DNA of 64,000 bases from Anaerosporobacter faecicola (GTDB lineage Bacteria > Bacillota > Clostridia > Lachnospirales > Lachnospiraceae). The notes beneath the pieces are model-generated. The model did not search any database and was not told the origin of the DNA. It saw only the letters and a program-made list of their open reading frames with translations. Within the stretch, counting starts at the first letter, position 1. The number at the start of each line of letters is the position of its first letter. Both the position numbers and the translations under genes were made by a program. Of this stretch, positions 1 through 7,390 are shown piece by piece. The DNA lies in NCBI RefSeq assembly GCF_012070565.1, contig NZ_JAAQRO010000046.1, positions 42,027-106,026 of the forward strand, written 5' to 3'.

Positions 1-161
1 GTTTTACGGTGAATGAAAAAGATGAACCAATCATGGTATATCATGCGAGAAAAGAGTCAGAAGTGGGTGATAATCCATTGTATAATCCCAATCGGCATGC
101 TCAGTTAATGCGAATCAAATGGGATGAAGGTGGAAAACCTGTCTTTTCGTATGAGGAATAG
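1..161 (+). CDS. GH43 glycosidase, 3' end only
   Basis: This is the C-terminal part (53 codons including the stop, reading frame from base 3) of a gene that begins outside the window. The readable peptide contains MVYHARKESEVGDNPLYNP followed by NRHAQLMRIKWDEGGKP, which is typical of the last blade of GH43 alpha-L-arabinofuranosidase/xylosidase beta-propellers. It stops at a TAG just 6 bases before the next GH43 gene, and the AGGAGG ribosome site of that gene overlaps the stop codon, so the two genes are probably co-transcribed and translationally coupled. The family call is fairly secure; the exact substrate (arabinoside or xyloside) cannot be told from the fragment. Confidence 0.7.
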   Translation, partial: FTVNEKDEPIMVYHARKESEVGDNPLYNPNRHAQLMRIKWDEGGKPVFSYEE

Positions 162-167
162 GAGGGT

Positions 168-1697
168 ATGGTGAAGGGAAGGTATTGTAGCATTGGTATA
201 ATAATCATTCTTACGGTATGTTTGCTGTCGGGATGTAAAAAAGGAGAGGACCAAATGAATGAACTATCGGAAGATCAAATTAAAAAAGGTGGATTCCGTG
301 TAACTGTTTCATGCCATGATCCAGAGATTGTTGTAGGAGAGGATGGGACATACTATATGTTTGGTAGTCATATGATAGGGGCAAAGTCCAACAACTTAAG
401 AGAATGGGATTACTTTGCACAAGGGGTTGATCAAAGTAATCCATTGTTTGATAATCTGTTCGAAGAGAAAATGGAAGCTTTCTCTTTTGTAGGGAAAAAT
501 GCGGAAAATGGATACTCTGTTTGGGCACCAAATGTATATTATAATGAAAGAATGAACAAATATATTATGTACTACTGTACCACTTCTTCTTATATAAAAT
601 CCAGTATATGTATGGCTACTGCCGATCAGATAGAAGGACCTTATACACACCAGGCTATCTTATTGGATTCCGGTTATTCAAAGAAAGATATTGAAACGAC
701 AAATGTATACGATATACTTGGAAAAGATGCAGATACAAGTCGGTATTTTGAATACGGAGGATATAATAATAAACAATGGCCAAATTGTATTGATCCAGCA
801 ATTGTAAAGGGAGAAGATGACCGGATATGGATGGTATATGGGTCATGGTCTGGGGGAATCTTTTTGTTAGAAATAGATCCGGAAACTGGTTATCCAATTA
901 ATCCGCAGCAAAAGGAAGAAAAAGGTGTAGATGCGTATTATGGGGTACGTTTGGTTGGTGGCGGACATCATTCCATAGAAGGACCATACATAGAGTATAG
1001 TGCAGAAACTGGGTACTACTATCTATTCCTGTCATATGGAGAATTAAAGCAACAGGGAGGATACCAGATTCGTGTCTTTCGTAGTAAAGAACCGACAGGA
1101 CCATATGTGGATGCAGAAGGAAATACATTAGAAGACCAAGAGGATCACTCTAATTATGGAGTAAAGCTAATGGGAAACTATACCTTCCCAAGTTTAAATT
1201 ATACCTATATGGCGCCAGGGGGACAGTCAACATTTCGGGATAAGGATGGCCGATACTATATTACCTATCATCAACGTTTTGCAGAAAATGGAGAGTACTT
1301 TGAGCCAAGAGTACATCAAATGGTTTTAAATGAAGATGACTGGTTTGTTATATTACCATTTGCGACAGTAGGAGAAAAAGTTTCTGAAACAGGGTATAAG
1401 ACAGAAAATCTAAAAGGATCATTTTATCTTGTTAATCACGGAACGGATATTGGTTCTACGGTACATACAGCAGAATGCGTACAATTTAATGGAAAAGGAA
1501 CATTTACGAAGGATGAAGAAAAAGCAGAATACGAAGTACAGCCAAATAGCAACTATGTAACGATTAAAATGGGGAACGTGGTCTATAAAGGTGTAATTGT
1601 AGAGATGGAGGATGAAGCAGGTAACGCCACATTATGTATTAGTGCAGTTGGAGAGAATAATGAGAGTCTCTGGTTTGTCCAGTATGTTAAACAATAG
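168..1697 (+). CDS. GH43 lipoprotein, probable endo-1,5-alpha-L-arabinanase
   Basis: Secreted, lipid-anchored glycoside hydrolase expected to cut alpha-1,5-arabinan backbones at the cell surface. Residues 1-23 form a lipoprotein signal ending in the lipobox LLSGC (Cys23). The GH43 triad is visible: Asp51 in SCHDPEIV (base), Asp209 in CIDPAIV (pKa modulator) and Glu271 in HSIEGPYIEYS (acid). A late TYHQRF supplies a His often used for the central metal. Residues from about 400 on form an extra beta-rich domain as in Bacillus Abn2-type enzymes (about 470 residues; this one is 509). AGGAGG at 160-165 lies only 2 bases from the ATG at 168 but 5 bases from a GTG at 171, so GTG 171 may be the true start. 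It sits next to another GH43 and a sugar ABC importer, suggesting arabinan use. Confidence 0.8.
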   Translation: MVKGRYCSIGIIIILTVCLLSGCKKGEDQMNELSEDQIKKGGFRVTVSCHDPEIVVGEDGTYYMFGSHMIGAKSNNLREWDYFAQGVDQSNPLFDNLFEEKMEAFSFVGKNAENGYSVWAPNVYYNERMNKYIMYYCTTSSYIKSSICMATADQIEGPYTHQAILLDSGYSKKDIETTNVYDILGKDADTSRYFEYGGYNNKQWPNCIDPAIVKGEDDRIWMVYGSWSGGIFLLEIDPETGYPINPQQKEEKGVDAYYGVRLVGGGHHSIEGPYIEYSAETGYYYLFLSYGELKQQGGYQIRVFRSKEPTGPYVDAEGNTLEDQEDHSNYGVKLMGNYTFPSLNYTYMAPGGQSTFRDKDGRYYITYHQRFAENGEYFEPRVHQMVLNEDDWFVILPFATVGEKVSETGYKTENLKGSFYLVNHGTDIGSTVHTAECVQFNGKGTFTKDEEKAEYEVQPNSNYVTIKMGNVVYKGVIVEMEDEAGNATLCISAVGENNESLWFVQYVKQ

Positions 1698-1714
1698 AAA
1701 TAGAACAGTACAAA

Positions 1715-1750
1715 GAAGAAGCTACAGCAGTAATACGCTGTAGCTTCTTC
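1715..1750. terminator. Hairpin between convergent genes
   Basis: A perfect 14-bp inverted repeat GAAGAAGCTACAGC / GCTGTAGCTTCTTC with an 8-base loop lies between the GH43 gene (plus) and the ArsR-type regulator (minus). No long T run follows in either direction, so it is either a weak two-way terminator or a 3' end stabiliser. Confidence 0.6.
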
Positions 1751-1813
1751 CCGTTAATATTTTAATTTACCATTTTATTATTAAGATATCTTATAGAACG
1801 TATAGGTTGGTAC

Positions 1814-2734
1814 TTACTCAGTCATTGGACAATAATTAAGGGATACTTTAATATCTTGTCCGTAATTACCAAAGGTTTTACCAAAGATGGTAAGACCACC
1901 AACATGTTCAGCATCATCATTAACGGCTAATCGTAAAGTAATTTTACTGCGATAGTCTAGATTAAACTCATTAATGTTAACATCGGAAATCTTAAGTCCA
2001 TCAATATACGTACCATCTTTATTAATTACAAGGAGTTTTAAAAGACCATACTGATTCCAATTAGGGAACCACCAGTCAGGAGTGAAGATGCCTTTTACAT
2101 CACCGAAATCACCTGGTGATACCCACGATCCAACACATACGTCATTCAGATAGAAGCAGATGTCAGATGGCCATACATTATTAATACCAGGTGCTTCAGA
2201 ACTAAGTTCTGCAGAAATCATGATTTGTGTGATCTTCTGAGAGCAAGGAATAAAATTAGGAACCTCATACTCTACAAAGCCTTTTGAAAACCATAGTATA
2301 TCGGCACTATAGCGATCAGGGTGTGAAAAATAACGTTTGTCATCCACTTCGCCAATTAGTTTATTCGCATTTGCCAAGCCACAAGTAGGATAGACAAGGC
2401 AGTTGCGGTAGTGCCCTACTTTTATCTCTGTTGTGTATACATTCTGAATCTCTTCCTGGTTATCCAGATCAATTACAATTTTATCAAGATGAATGGAGCA
2501 AATCTTTTGGTTGCCATGTCCAGAAGTTTCGTTGGAGGTTGTCACTATTCCACAAGATTCTAATTTCTTGATATGGGCAGTTAATGCACCATTGGTAATA
2601 TTCAGTTTAGTAGCCAGTTCATTCATATTCATGCGCTTGTTTTCGAGTAAAAGCTTAATTAACTCCACACGAATATCTGAACCAAGTGCTTTGAATAGTT
2701 CAATCCCTTCATCGAGAGAGCTGATATGTAACAT
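1814..2734 (-). CDS. ArsR-type winged-helix regulator with large C-terminal domain
   Basis: Residues about 8-75 form an ArsR/SmtB-like winged helix: FKALGSDIRVELIKLLLENK, then NELATKLNITNGALTAHIKK as the recognition segment. Residues about 105-306 form a second domain with many aromatic and Gly residues (WFSKGFVEYEVPNF, WPSDICFYLND, GDFGDVKG), far larger than the roughly 100-residue metal-sensing ArsR proteins; no clustered Cys/His metal site is seen. The extra domain looks beta-rich and may bind a sugar. The gene is divergent from the sugar ABC importer and convergent with the arabinanase, so it probably controls this locus. SD GGAGATG (reverse strand) precedes the ATG. The DNA-binding call is good; the ligand is unknown. 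Confidence 0.7.
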   Translation of the reverse strand: MLHISSLDEGIELFKALGSDIRVELIKLLLENKRMNMNELATKLNITNGALTAHIKKLESCGIVTTSNETSGHGNQKICSIHLDKIVIDLDNQEEIQNVYTTEIKVGHYRNCLVYPTCGLANANKLIGEVDDKRYFSHPDRYSADILWFSKGFVEYEVPNFIPCSQKITQIMISAELSSEAPGINNVWPSDICFYLNDVCVGSWVSPGDFGDVKGIFTPDWWFPNWNQYGLLKLLVINKDGTYIDGLKISDVNINEFNLDYRSKITLRLAVNDDAEHVGGLTIFGKTFGNYGQDIKVSLNYCPMTE

Positions 2735-2964
2735 GGAAACATCTCCTTATTTACGTACTTGTATTGCATCAGAGCCAAGTGAAGTGTTAGGAAATGAAAG
2801 GATTCCTCCAAAGTTTTCTCGTTAACTCAGTTTGCTACAATTACGTTCTAGTTATAAATGCTAAATACATTATAATATTATACTATTTGCATATATTTTT
2901 AGTCAAGCGAAAGTCGTACAAAGGATGTTTTTTAAACTAAAATAATATACTTAACAATAAAAAT

Positions 2965-3000
2965 AAAAACATAAAATAATTTAGAAAAACATAAAATAAT
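2965..3000. promoter_or_regulatory. Tandem 16-bp direct repeat, candidate operator
   Basis: AAAAACATAAAATAAT occurs at 2965-2980 and again at 2985-3000, exactly 20 bp (two helical turns) apart, and ends two bases upstream of the -35 box of the importer promoter. The position fits a binding site for the divergent ArsR-type regulator. The rest of 2735-3175 is very AT-rich and shows no gene. Confidence 0.4.
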
Positions 3001-3002
3001 TA

Positions 3003-3031
3003 TTGACATCGATTTATGCCCATTATATAAT
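3003..3031 (+). promoter_or_regulatory. Promoter of sugar ABC importer
   Basis: TTGACA at 3003-3008 and TATAAT at 3026-3031 with a 17-bp spacer are consensus sigma-A boxes. The transcript would have about 135 bases of untranslated leader before the binding-protein start. Confidence 0.75.
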
Positions 3032-3175
3032 ATAACTAATAAAACATATAAAACGAGAGGATTAATAGGCAAAATATCCATAAGGAGTGTATGTTGTAAA
3101 TATATACCTGGGTATTGTGGGGGAAATGTAGTGATATGTTTTATTCAAATTGGGAATAGAAAAGGAGAGGTATTT

Positions 3176-4624
3176 ATGAAAAGAAAACTCACATCACTGG
3201 TATTATGTATGGCAATGATGGTAACTTTACTAACCGGTTGCAAAGTACAAAAATCAGAAAACACAGGAGAAACTTCTTCAAAAACAGAAGATACCACCAC
3301 AACAGAAGAGATGAAAGGTAAAGGAGATGCAACAATTGATATCCTCATCTACGCACAGGATCATGAAAAGGCGGTTTATCAAGATTTAATTAAACAATTT
3401 TCTGATACACATAGTGATGTAATTAAAAAAGTAAACTTTGAAGTTACAACGCAAGATGAATATGCTACAAAGATGACAGCTGCAATGATTGCTGATGATT
3501 TACCAGATATTTTTTATGTTGGACCAGAATCTGTTCGAAGCTATGTAGACAATGGATATGTACAATCACTGGATGCTTTAGTTGACCAGACAGCAGTAAG
3601 CAATTTGTGGCCAACCATTGTAAATGCATATAAGTATGATGGTAGTACCATTGGCCAAGGATCCTTATATTGCCTACCAAAGGATTTATCATGCTTTGCA
3701 TTTGCATATAACAAAGACTTATTTGATGAAGCTGGTTTAGATTATCCAGACCCTGAAAATCCTTATACATATGATGAGTTCGTTGAAGTGTGTAAAGCAC
3801 TAACGAAAGACAAAGATGGGGATGGTGAATTAGATCAATGGGGTGTTGCCAATGCGAATGCATTTGGATTTACTCCTTATGTTTATGGAAATGGTGCAAC
3901 TTTCTTAAATGATGATTATACCAAAGTCGTTATTGCAGATTCACCACAATTTAAAGAAGCTTTTCAATACTATACAGACTTAACGGTAAAATACCAAGTT
4001 ACTCCTAGTGTAGAGCAGGATACTGCACTTGGTGGATACCAAAGATGGTTAGATGGTCAAGTTGGTTTCTATGCATGTGGTACATGGGATGTGGCTGCGT
4101 TTATGGATAATGCAACATTTCCATATAACTGGGATTTATGTGGTTGGCCAGTTGGACCTTCTGGCAATGGAAAATCAACAGCATGGACGGCTTCTGTAGG
4201 TTTTGCTATTTCTTCAAAAACAAAATATCCTGAATTGTGCGCAGAGTTGATCCAGGCATTATCAACAGATGAAGAAGGACAAAAAGCATTAAGTGGTGAA
4301 ACAACAGGAAAAGCATTACAAATCCCAAATATCATGGATTATGCACAGACTACATATAAAGAAAAAATTGCAGATGGTACAATTCCATATGCAAAAAATG
4401 TAGATGTAATCTTTGGTTATATTGAAGGTAATGACAAATACCAAGGTTTATTCACAGAAACAACTTATACATATAACAGTGAATGGTGGGATTTATTCTT
4501 AGAAGGCATGCCAAATGTTTTAAGTGGACAGATCTCCGTAGATGATTATTGTGCAGAAGTGCAGCCAAAGATGCAGGAAGCGCTTGATAATGCAATTGAG
4601 TTACAGAATTCAGCAAAGAAATAA
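3176..4624 (+). CDS. Sugar ABC transporter substrate-binding lipoprotein
   Basis: Family 1 extracellular solute-binding protein of a CUT1-type carbohydrate importer, anchored by lipid outside the membrane. From ATG 3176 the signal peptide ends in the lipobox TLLTGC (Cys22), followed by a Ser/Thr/Glu linker. The body has features of the fold: DLPDIFYVGPE, YCLPKDLSCFAFAYNKDLF and GQVGFYACGTWDVAAF. ATG 3176 is preferred over an ATG in frame 45 bases upstream because AAAGGAGAGG at 3161-3170 lies 5 bases before it and the signal peptide starts there. Two permease genes follow. No ATPase is encoded in the operon, so a shared MsmX-type ATPase is likely. The substrate is probably an arabino-oligosaccharide, judged only from the neighbours. 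Confidence 0.85.
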   Translation: MKRKLTSLVLCMAMMVTLLTGCKVQKSENTGETSSKTEDTTTTEEMKGKGDATIDILIYAQDHEKAVYQDLIKQFSDTHSDVIKKVNFEVTTQDEYATKMTAAMIADDLPDIFYVGPESVRSYVDNGYVQSLDALVDQTAVSNLWPTIVNAYKYDGSTIGQGSLYCLPKDLSCFAFAYNKDLFDEAGLDYPDPENPYTYDEFVEVCKALTKDKDGDGELDQWGVANANAFGFTPYVYGNGATFLNDDYTKVVIADSPQFKEAFQYYTDLTVKYQVTPSVEQDTALGGYQRWLDGQVGFYACGTWDVAAFMDNATFPYNWDLCGWPVGPSGNGKSTAWTASVGFAISSKTKYPELCAELIQALSTDEEGQKALSGETTGKALQIPNIMDYAQTTYKEKIADGTIPYAKNVDVIFGYIEGNDKYQGLFTETTYTYNSEWWDLFLEGMPNVLSGQISVDDYCAEVQPKMQEALDNAIELQNSAKK

Positions 4625-4646
4625 AAAGTAACTGGTAAATATTCTA

Positions 4647-4671
4647 CAGAATGCCCTTAATGGGCATTCTG
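4647..4671 (+). terminator. Intercistronic hairpin after binding-protein gene
   Basis: CAGAATGCCC / GGGCATTCTG form a 10-bp perfect stem with loop TTAAT. No T run follows, so it more likely protects the upstream mRNA or thins out read-through, keeping the binding protein more abundant than the permeases. Confidence 0.6.
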
Positions 4672-4686
4672 CTTAATGAAAGAGCG

Positions 4687-5619
4687 ATGATGGATATGGG
4701 CGAAATGAAGAGAAAACAAAGCAGAAGAATGTCTAAAATGGCAAAAAGAGAAGAAAGATGGGCATGGCTATTTATAAGTATACCTTTAGTAGGATTTTTA
4801 TTATTCATGGCTTATCCAATTTGCTTTGCAGTATTTGCCAGTATGAGTAAATGGACTGGTATGAATTCTCTTGTTGATAACTTCTGCGGATTTGATAACT
4901 ATATTGCAATATTTAAAGACGAAAAGTTTTGGAAAACGTTAACCACAACGATTATTTATTTAATCGGTATTCCAATTGGAATGATTTTAGGGTTGCTATT
5001 TGCCATTGGTATGAATCGAAAGATACCAGGCGTAAGAGTTTTACGAACAATGTATTATGTACCAGTAGTCTCATCCCTTGTGGCAGTTTCAATCTTGTGG
5101 GCATGGGTATATAATTATGACTATGGTTTATTCAATACAATTTACAAAGCGTTAACAGGTATGCATGGTCCAAACTGGTTAGGAGATGAGACATGGGTTA
5201 AAGTTGCCTTGGTTATCTTTATGGTTTGGAAAGGTCTTGGCACTTCTATCATCTTATATCTGGCAGGATTGCAGAACATACCAAGAACCTATTATGAAGC
5301 AGCAGAAATTGATGGTGCCAACGGTTGGCATAAGTTTCGAAATATTACCTTTCCACTGGTTTCACCAGTTAGTTTTTACATATTAATCACAAGCTTAATC
5401 GGTGGCTTCCAAGTATTTGTAGAAGTCCAAGTAATGACAAGCACAGGAGGTACTAATTATAGTGCCGCAACAGTCGTATATTATCTCTACGATAAAGCAT
5501 TTAGTAATGCACAATTGGGTTATGGCTGTGCATTGGCTGTAATCTTAGCAATTATTATCTTCATTATTACCGCATTTAATTTTATTGGTCAAAATAAATG
5601 GGTTAAAACAATGGAATAA
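4687..5619 (+). CDS. ABC sugar permease, MalF/UgpA type
   Basis: Integral membrane subunit of the CUT1 importer, with about six hydrophobic segments (the first near WAWLFISIPLVGFLLFM). The ATPase-contacting EAA loop is seen as YYEAAEIDGANGWHKFRNIT. It follows the binding-protein gene and precedes the second permease, 14 bases apart. An in-frame ATG at 4651 lies inside the intercistronic hairpin and is unlikely. ATG 4687 (with further ATGs at 4690, 4696 and 4705) is the likelier start, but no strong ribosome site decides between them. Confidence 0.85.
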   Translation: MMDMGEMKRKQSRRMSKMAKREERWAWLFISIPLVGFLLFMAYPICFAVFASMSKWTGMNSLVDNFCGFDNYIAIFKDEKFWKTLTTTIIYLIGIPIGMILGLLFAIGMNRKIPGVRVLRTMYYVPVVSSLVAVSILWAWVYNYDYGLFNTIYKALTGMHGPNWLGDETWVKVALVIFMVWKGLGTSIILYLAGLQNIPRTYYEAAEIDGANGWHKFRNITFPLVSPVSFYILITSLIGGFQVFVEVQVMTSTGGTNYSAATVVYYLYDKAFSNAQLGYGCALAVILAIIIFIITAFNFIGQNKWVKTME

Positions 5620-5633
5620 AGGGGGGAAAGAAC

Positions 5634-6503
5634 ATGGCAAGACATAAAGATTACGAAAGTTCCGGACTAGTTACGAAGAAGAAAAAAACATTTAATATAT
5701 TGATCTTTATCCTACTGAGTTTAGGCGCAGTATGCATGGTATTTCCTTTAATATATATGGTGGCAACATCGTTTATGACAAAAAACCAAATTCTATCGGG
5801 AACCTTAACAGTAATACCAAACCCCGTATTGATCGGCAAATATAGTGAGGTGTTGTCCAAAGGTTCTTTCCTATCTGGTATGCTAAACTCTATTAAAGTA
5901 GCTGTTCCAGTATTGCTGGTAGGTGGATTTACATCTTCTTTAGCCGCTTTTGGCTTTGCGAAAATGAAGTTTCGTGGAAATGGAATTGTATTTTTAGCCT
6001 TATTAGCAACAATTATGATTCCATTTGCCGTAGTAATGATCCCACAGTTTGTTATGTTTACAAAGTTAGGGTGGACAAATTCGCTATTACCATTGATCAT
6101 ACCCGGCTTCTTTGGTAATATAAGTATTATCTTTTTCTTACGACAGAATTTACTTGGGATACCAAATGATTTAATGGAAGCAGCAAAACTTGATGGATGT
6201 GGTTATTTTAAGATTTACTATAAAATATTCTTGCCATTAATGAAAGGTGCTTTAGCTACGCAATTAATGTTGTGGTTTATGGGAATATGGAATGATTACC
6301 TGGCACCTACAATCTTCTTGCGTTCTGAGAAAAATTGGACATTACAAGTAGTAATTCGTTCCTTTAATTCGTATTATGCTATACAAAGTGATTATGCATT
6401 AATCATGGCTGCTTCTGTAATTGCCATGATCCCAACGATGTTATTATTCTTTGTATTCCAGAAGATGATTATTGAATCCATTGCAATTAGTGGAATTAAG
6501 TAA
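5634..6503 (+). CDS. ABC sugar permease, MalG/UgpE type
   Basis: Second membrane subunit of the CUT1 importer, 289 residues. A cytoplasmic N terminus is followed by six hydrophobic segments beginning at FNILIFILLSLGAVCMVFPL. The EAA motif reads LMEAAKLDGCGYFKIYYKIF, and the C terminus ends SIAISGIK, matching the short tail of MalG-like permeases. AAGGGGGGAAAGAAC directly before the ATG is a good ribosome site. It is the third gene of the operon and is followed by a hairpin and a YesL-like gene, a common grouping in Firmicutes glycan loci. Confidence 0.88.
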   Translation: MARHKDYESSGLVTKKKKTFNILIFILLSLGAVCMVFPLIYMVATSFMTKNQILSGTLTVIPNPVLIGKYSEVLSKGSFLSGMLNSIKVAVPVLLVGGFTSSLAAFGFAKMKFRGNGIVFLALLATIMIPFAVVMIPQFVMFTKLGWTNSLLPLIIPGFFGNISIIFFLRQNLLGIPNDLMEAAKLDGCGYFKIYYKIFLPLMKGALATQLMLWFMGIWNDYLAPTIFLRSEKNWTLQVVIRSFNSYYAIQSDYALIMAASVIAMIPTMLLFFVFQKMIIESIAISGIK

Positions 6504-6510
6504 ATATAAT

Positions 6511-6551
6511 CAGACTGTTGCACGTGTACCACACGATTTTACAACAGTCTG
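6511..6551 (+). terminator. Hairpin after permease gene
   Basis: CAGACTGTTG / CAACAGTCTG form a 10-bp stem with a 21-base loop. GATTTGC follows rather than a T run, so some read-through into the YesL-like gene is expected. Confidence 0.5.
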
Positions 6552-6583
6552 ATTTGCTATTATACATAAGGAGGAAGCATAGT

Positions 6584-7237
6584 ATGCTTATGGATAGTCC
6601 TGTAATTCGATTTGTTAATAAAATGGCAGATCTACTTCTGTTAAATATACTCTATATTCTTTGTTGCATACCAATCGTTACGATTGGAGCGGCAACAACG
6701 GCATTATATCATGTAACACTTCGTTCTATTCGGTATGGAGATGGTTATGTTGTATCCGAATTTATTAGGTCATTTAAGCAAAATCTTCTTTCTTCCACAT
6801 TAATATGGTTGCTTGTTGTAGTGGTTGGGGCAATATTGGGACTGGATCTATACTTTTGGCTTAAAGTTGCCAAAGGAGGTATTCGCATAATGATGACAGG
6901 GGTAAATGCATGTATTTTATTTGTGTATCTTATTACAGTCCTATATATCTTTCCTGTACAAGCAAAATTAAAAAATTCAATATGGTTAAATATTCGTAAT
7001 GCTGCCGCAATGGCAATTGGACATCTATTTCCTTATACAATGATATGTGTGGCGATTACTGGTGGATTTGTATACTTGTTTTATGTAAGTTTAGCAGCAG
7101 ATCTTATTGCCATATTAATTGGTTTTTCCTTACTTGCTTATATTCAATCATTCTTTTTTTACAAAGTATTTGCCAAATATATTGAGGAGGATCCAGTAGG
7201 AGAAGATGATCCTTTATATGGTATTAATAATAAGTAA
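6584..7237 (+). CDS. YesL-like DUF624 membrane protein
   Basis: A 217-residue membrane protein with about five hydrophobic segments (LLLNILYILCCIPIVTIGA, TLIWLLVVVVGAILGLDLYF and others). The N-terminal pattern NIL..LCCIPIVTIGAATTALYHVTL is characteristic of DUF624/YesL proteins, which accompany sugar ABC importers in Firmicutes; their molecular role is unsettled, perhaps helping assembly or regulation of the importer. AAGGAGG at 6568-6574 places the start at ATG 6584 (9-base spacing); an ATG at 6518 lies inside the preceding hairpin. It closes the importer operon. Confidence 0.8.
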   Translation: MLMDSPVIRFVNKMADLLLLNILYILCCIPIVTIGAATTALYHVTLRSIRYGDGYVVSEFIRSFKQNLLSSTLIWLLVVVVGAILGLDLYFWLKVAKGGIRIMMTGVNACILFVYLITVLYIFPVQAKLKNSIWLNIRNAAAMAIGHLFPYTMICVAITGGFVYLFYVSLAADLIAILIGFSLLAYIQSFFFYKVFAKYIEEDPVGEDDPLYGINNK

Positions 7238-7254
7238 GGCTGTTTAAATAAAAC

Positions 7255-7306
7255 AAAGAGCGCCCCCACAATTACTCAATGTGAGTAATGTGTAAGCGCT
7301 CTTTTT
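7255..7306 (+). terminator. Terminator of the importer operon
   Basis: Outer stem AAAGAGCGC / GCGCTCTTT and inner stem ATTACTCA / TGAGTAAT, followed by TTTTTG. This is a convincing intrinsic terminator just after the YesL-like gene. Confidence 0.85.
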
Positions 7307-7336
7307 GTATTACTTAATTCATTCATATAATATATG

Positions 7337-7381
7337 AGAATAGTATTCAATGAGTATACTATTCTCATTGAATACTATTCT
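7337..7381 (-). terminator. 18-bp perfect inverted repeat at end of ABC exporter operon
   Basis: 7337-7354 and 7364-7381 are exact inverse complements (AGAATAGTATTCAATGAG on the left) with a 9-base loop. The hairpin lies 9 bases past the end of the minus-strand exporter operon and back to back with the plus-strand terminator. The stem is AT-rich and no clear U-run follows on the minus strand, so termination strength is uncertain. Confidence 0.6.
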
Positions 7382-7390
7382 ATACGTGTA

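Noticed and set aside
2493..2825. Plus-strand 110-codon frame inside the ArsR-type gene
   Set aside because: Antisense to a clear helix-turn-helix protein, without start signals.
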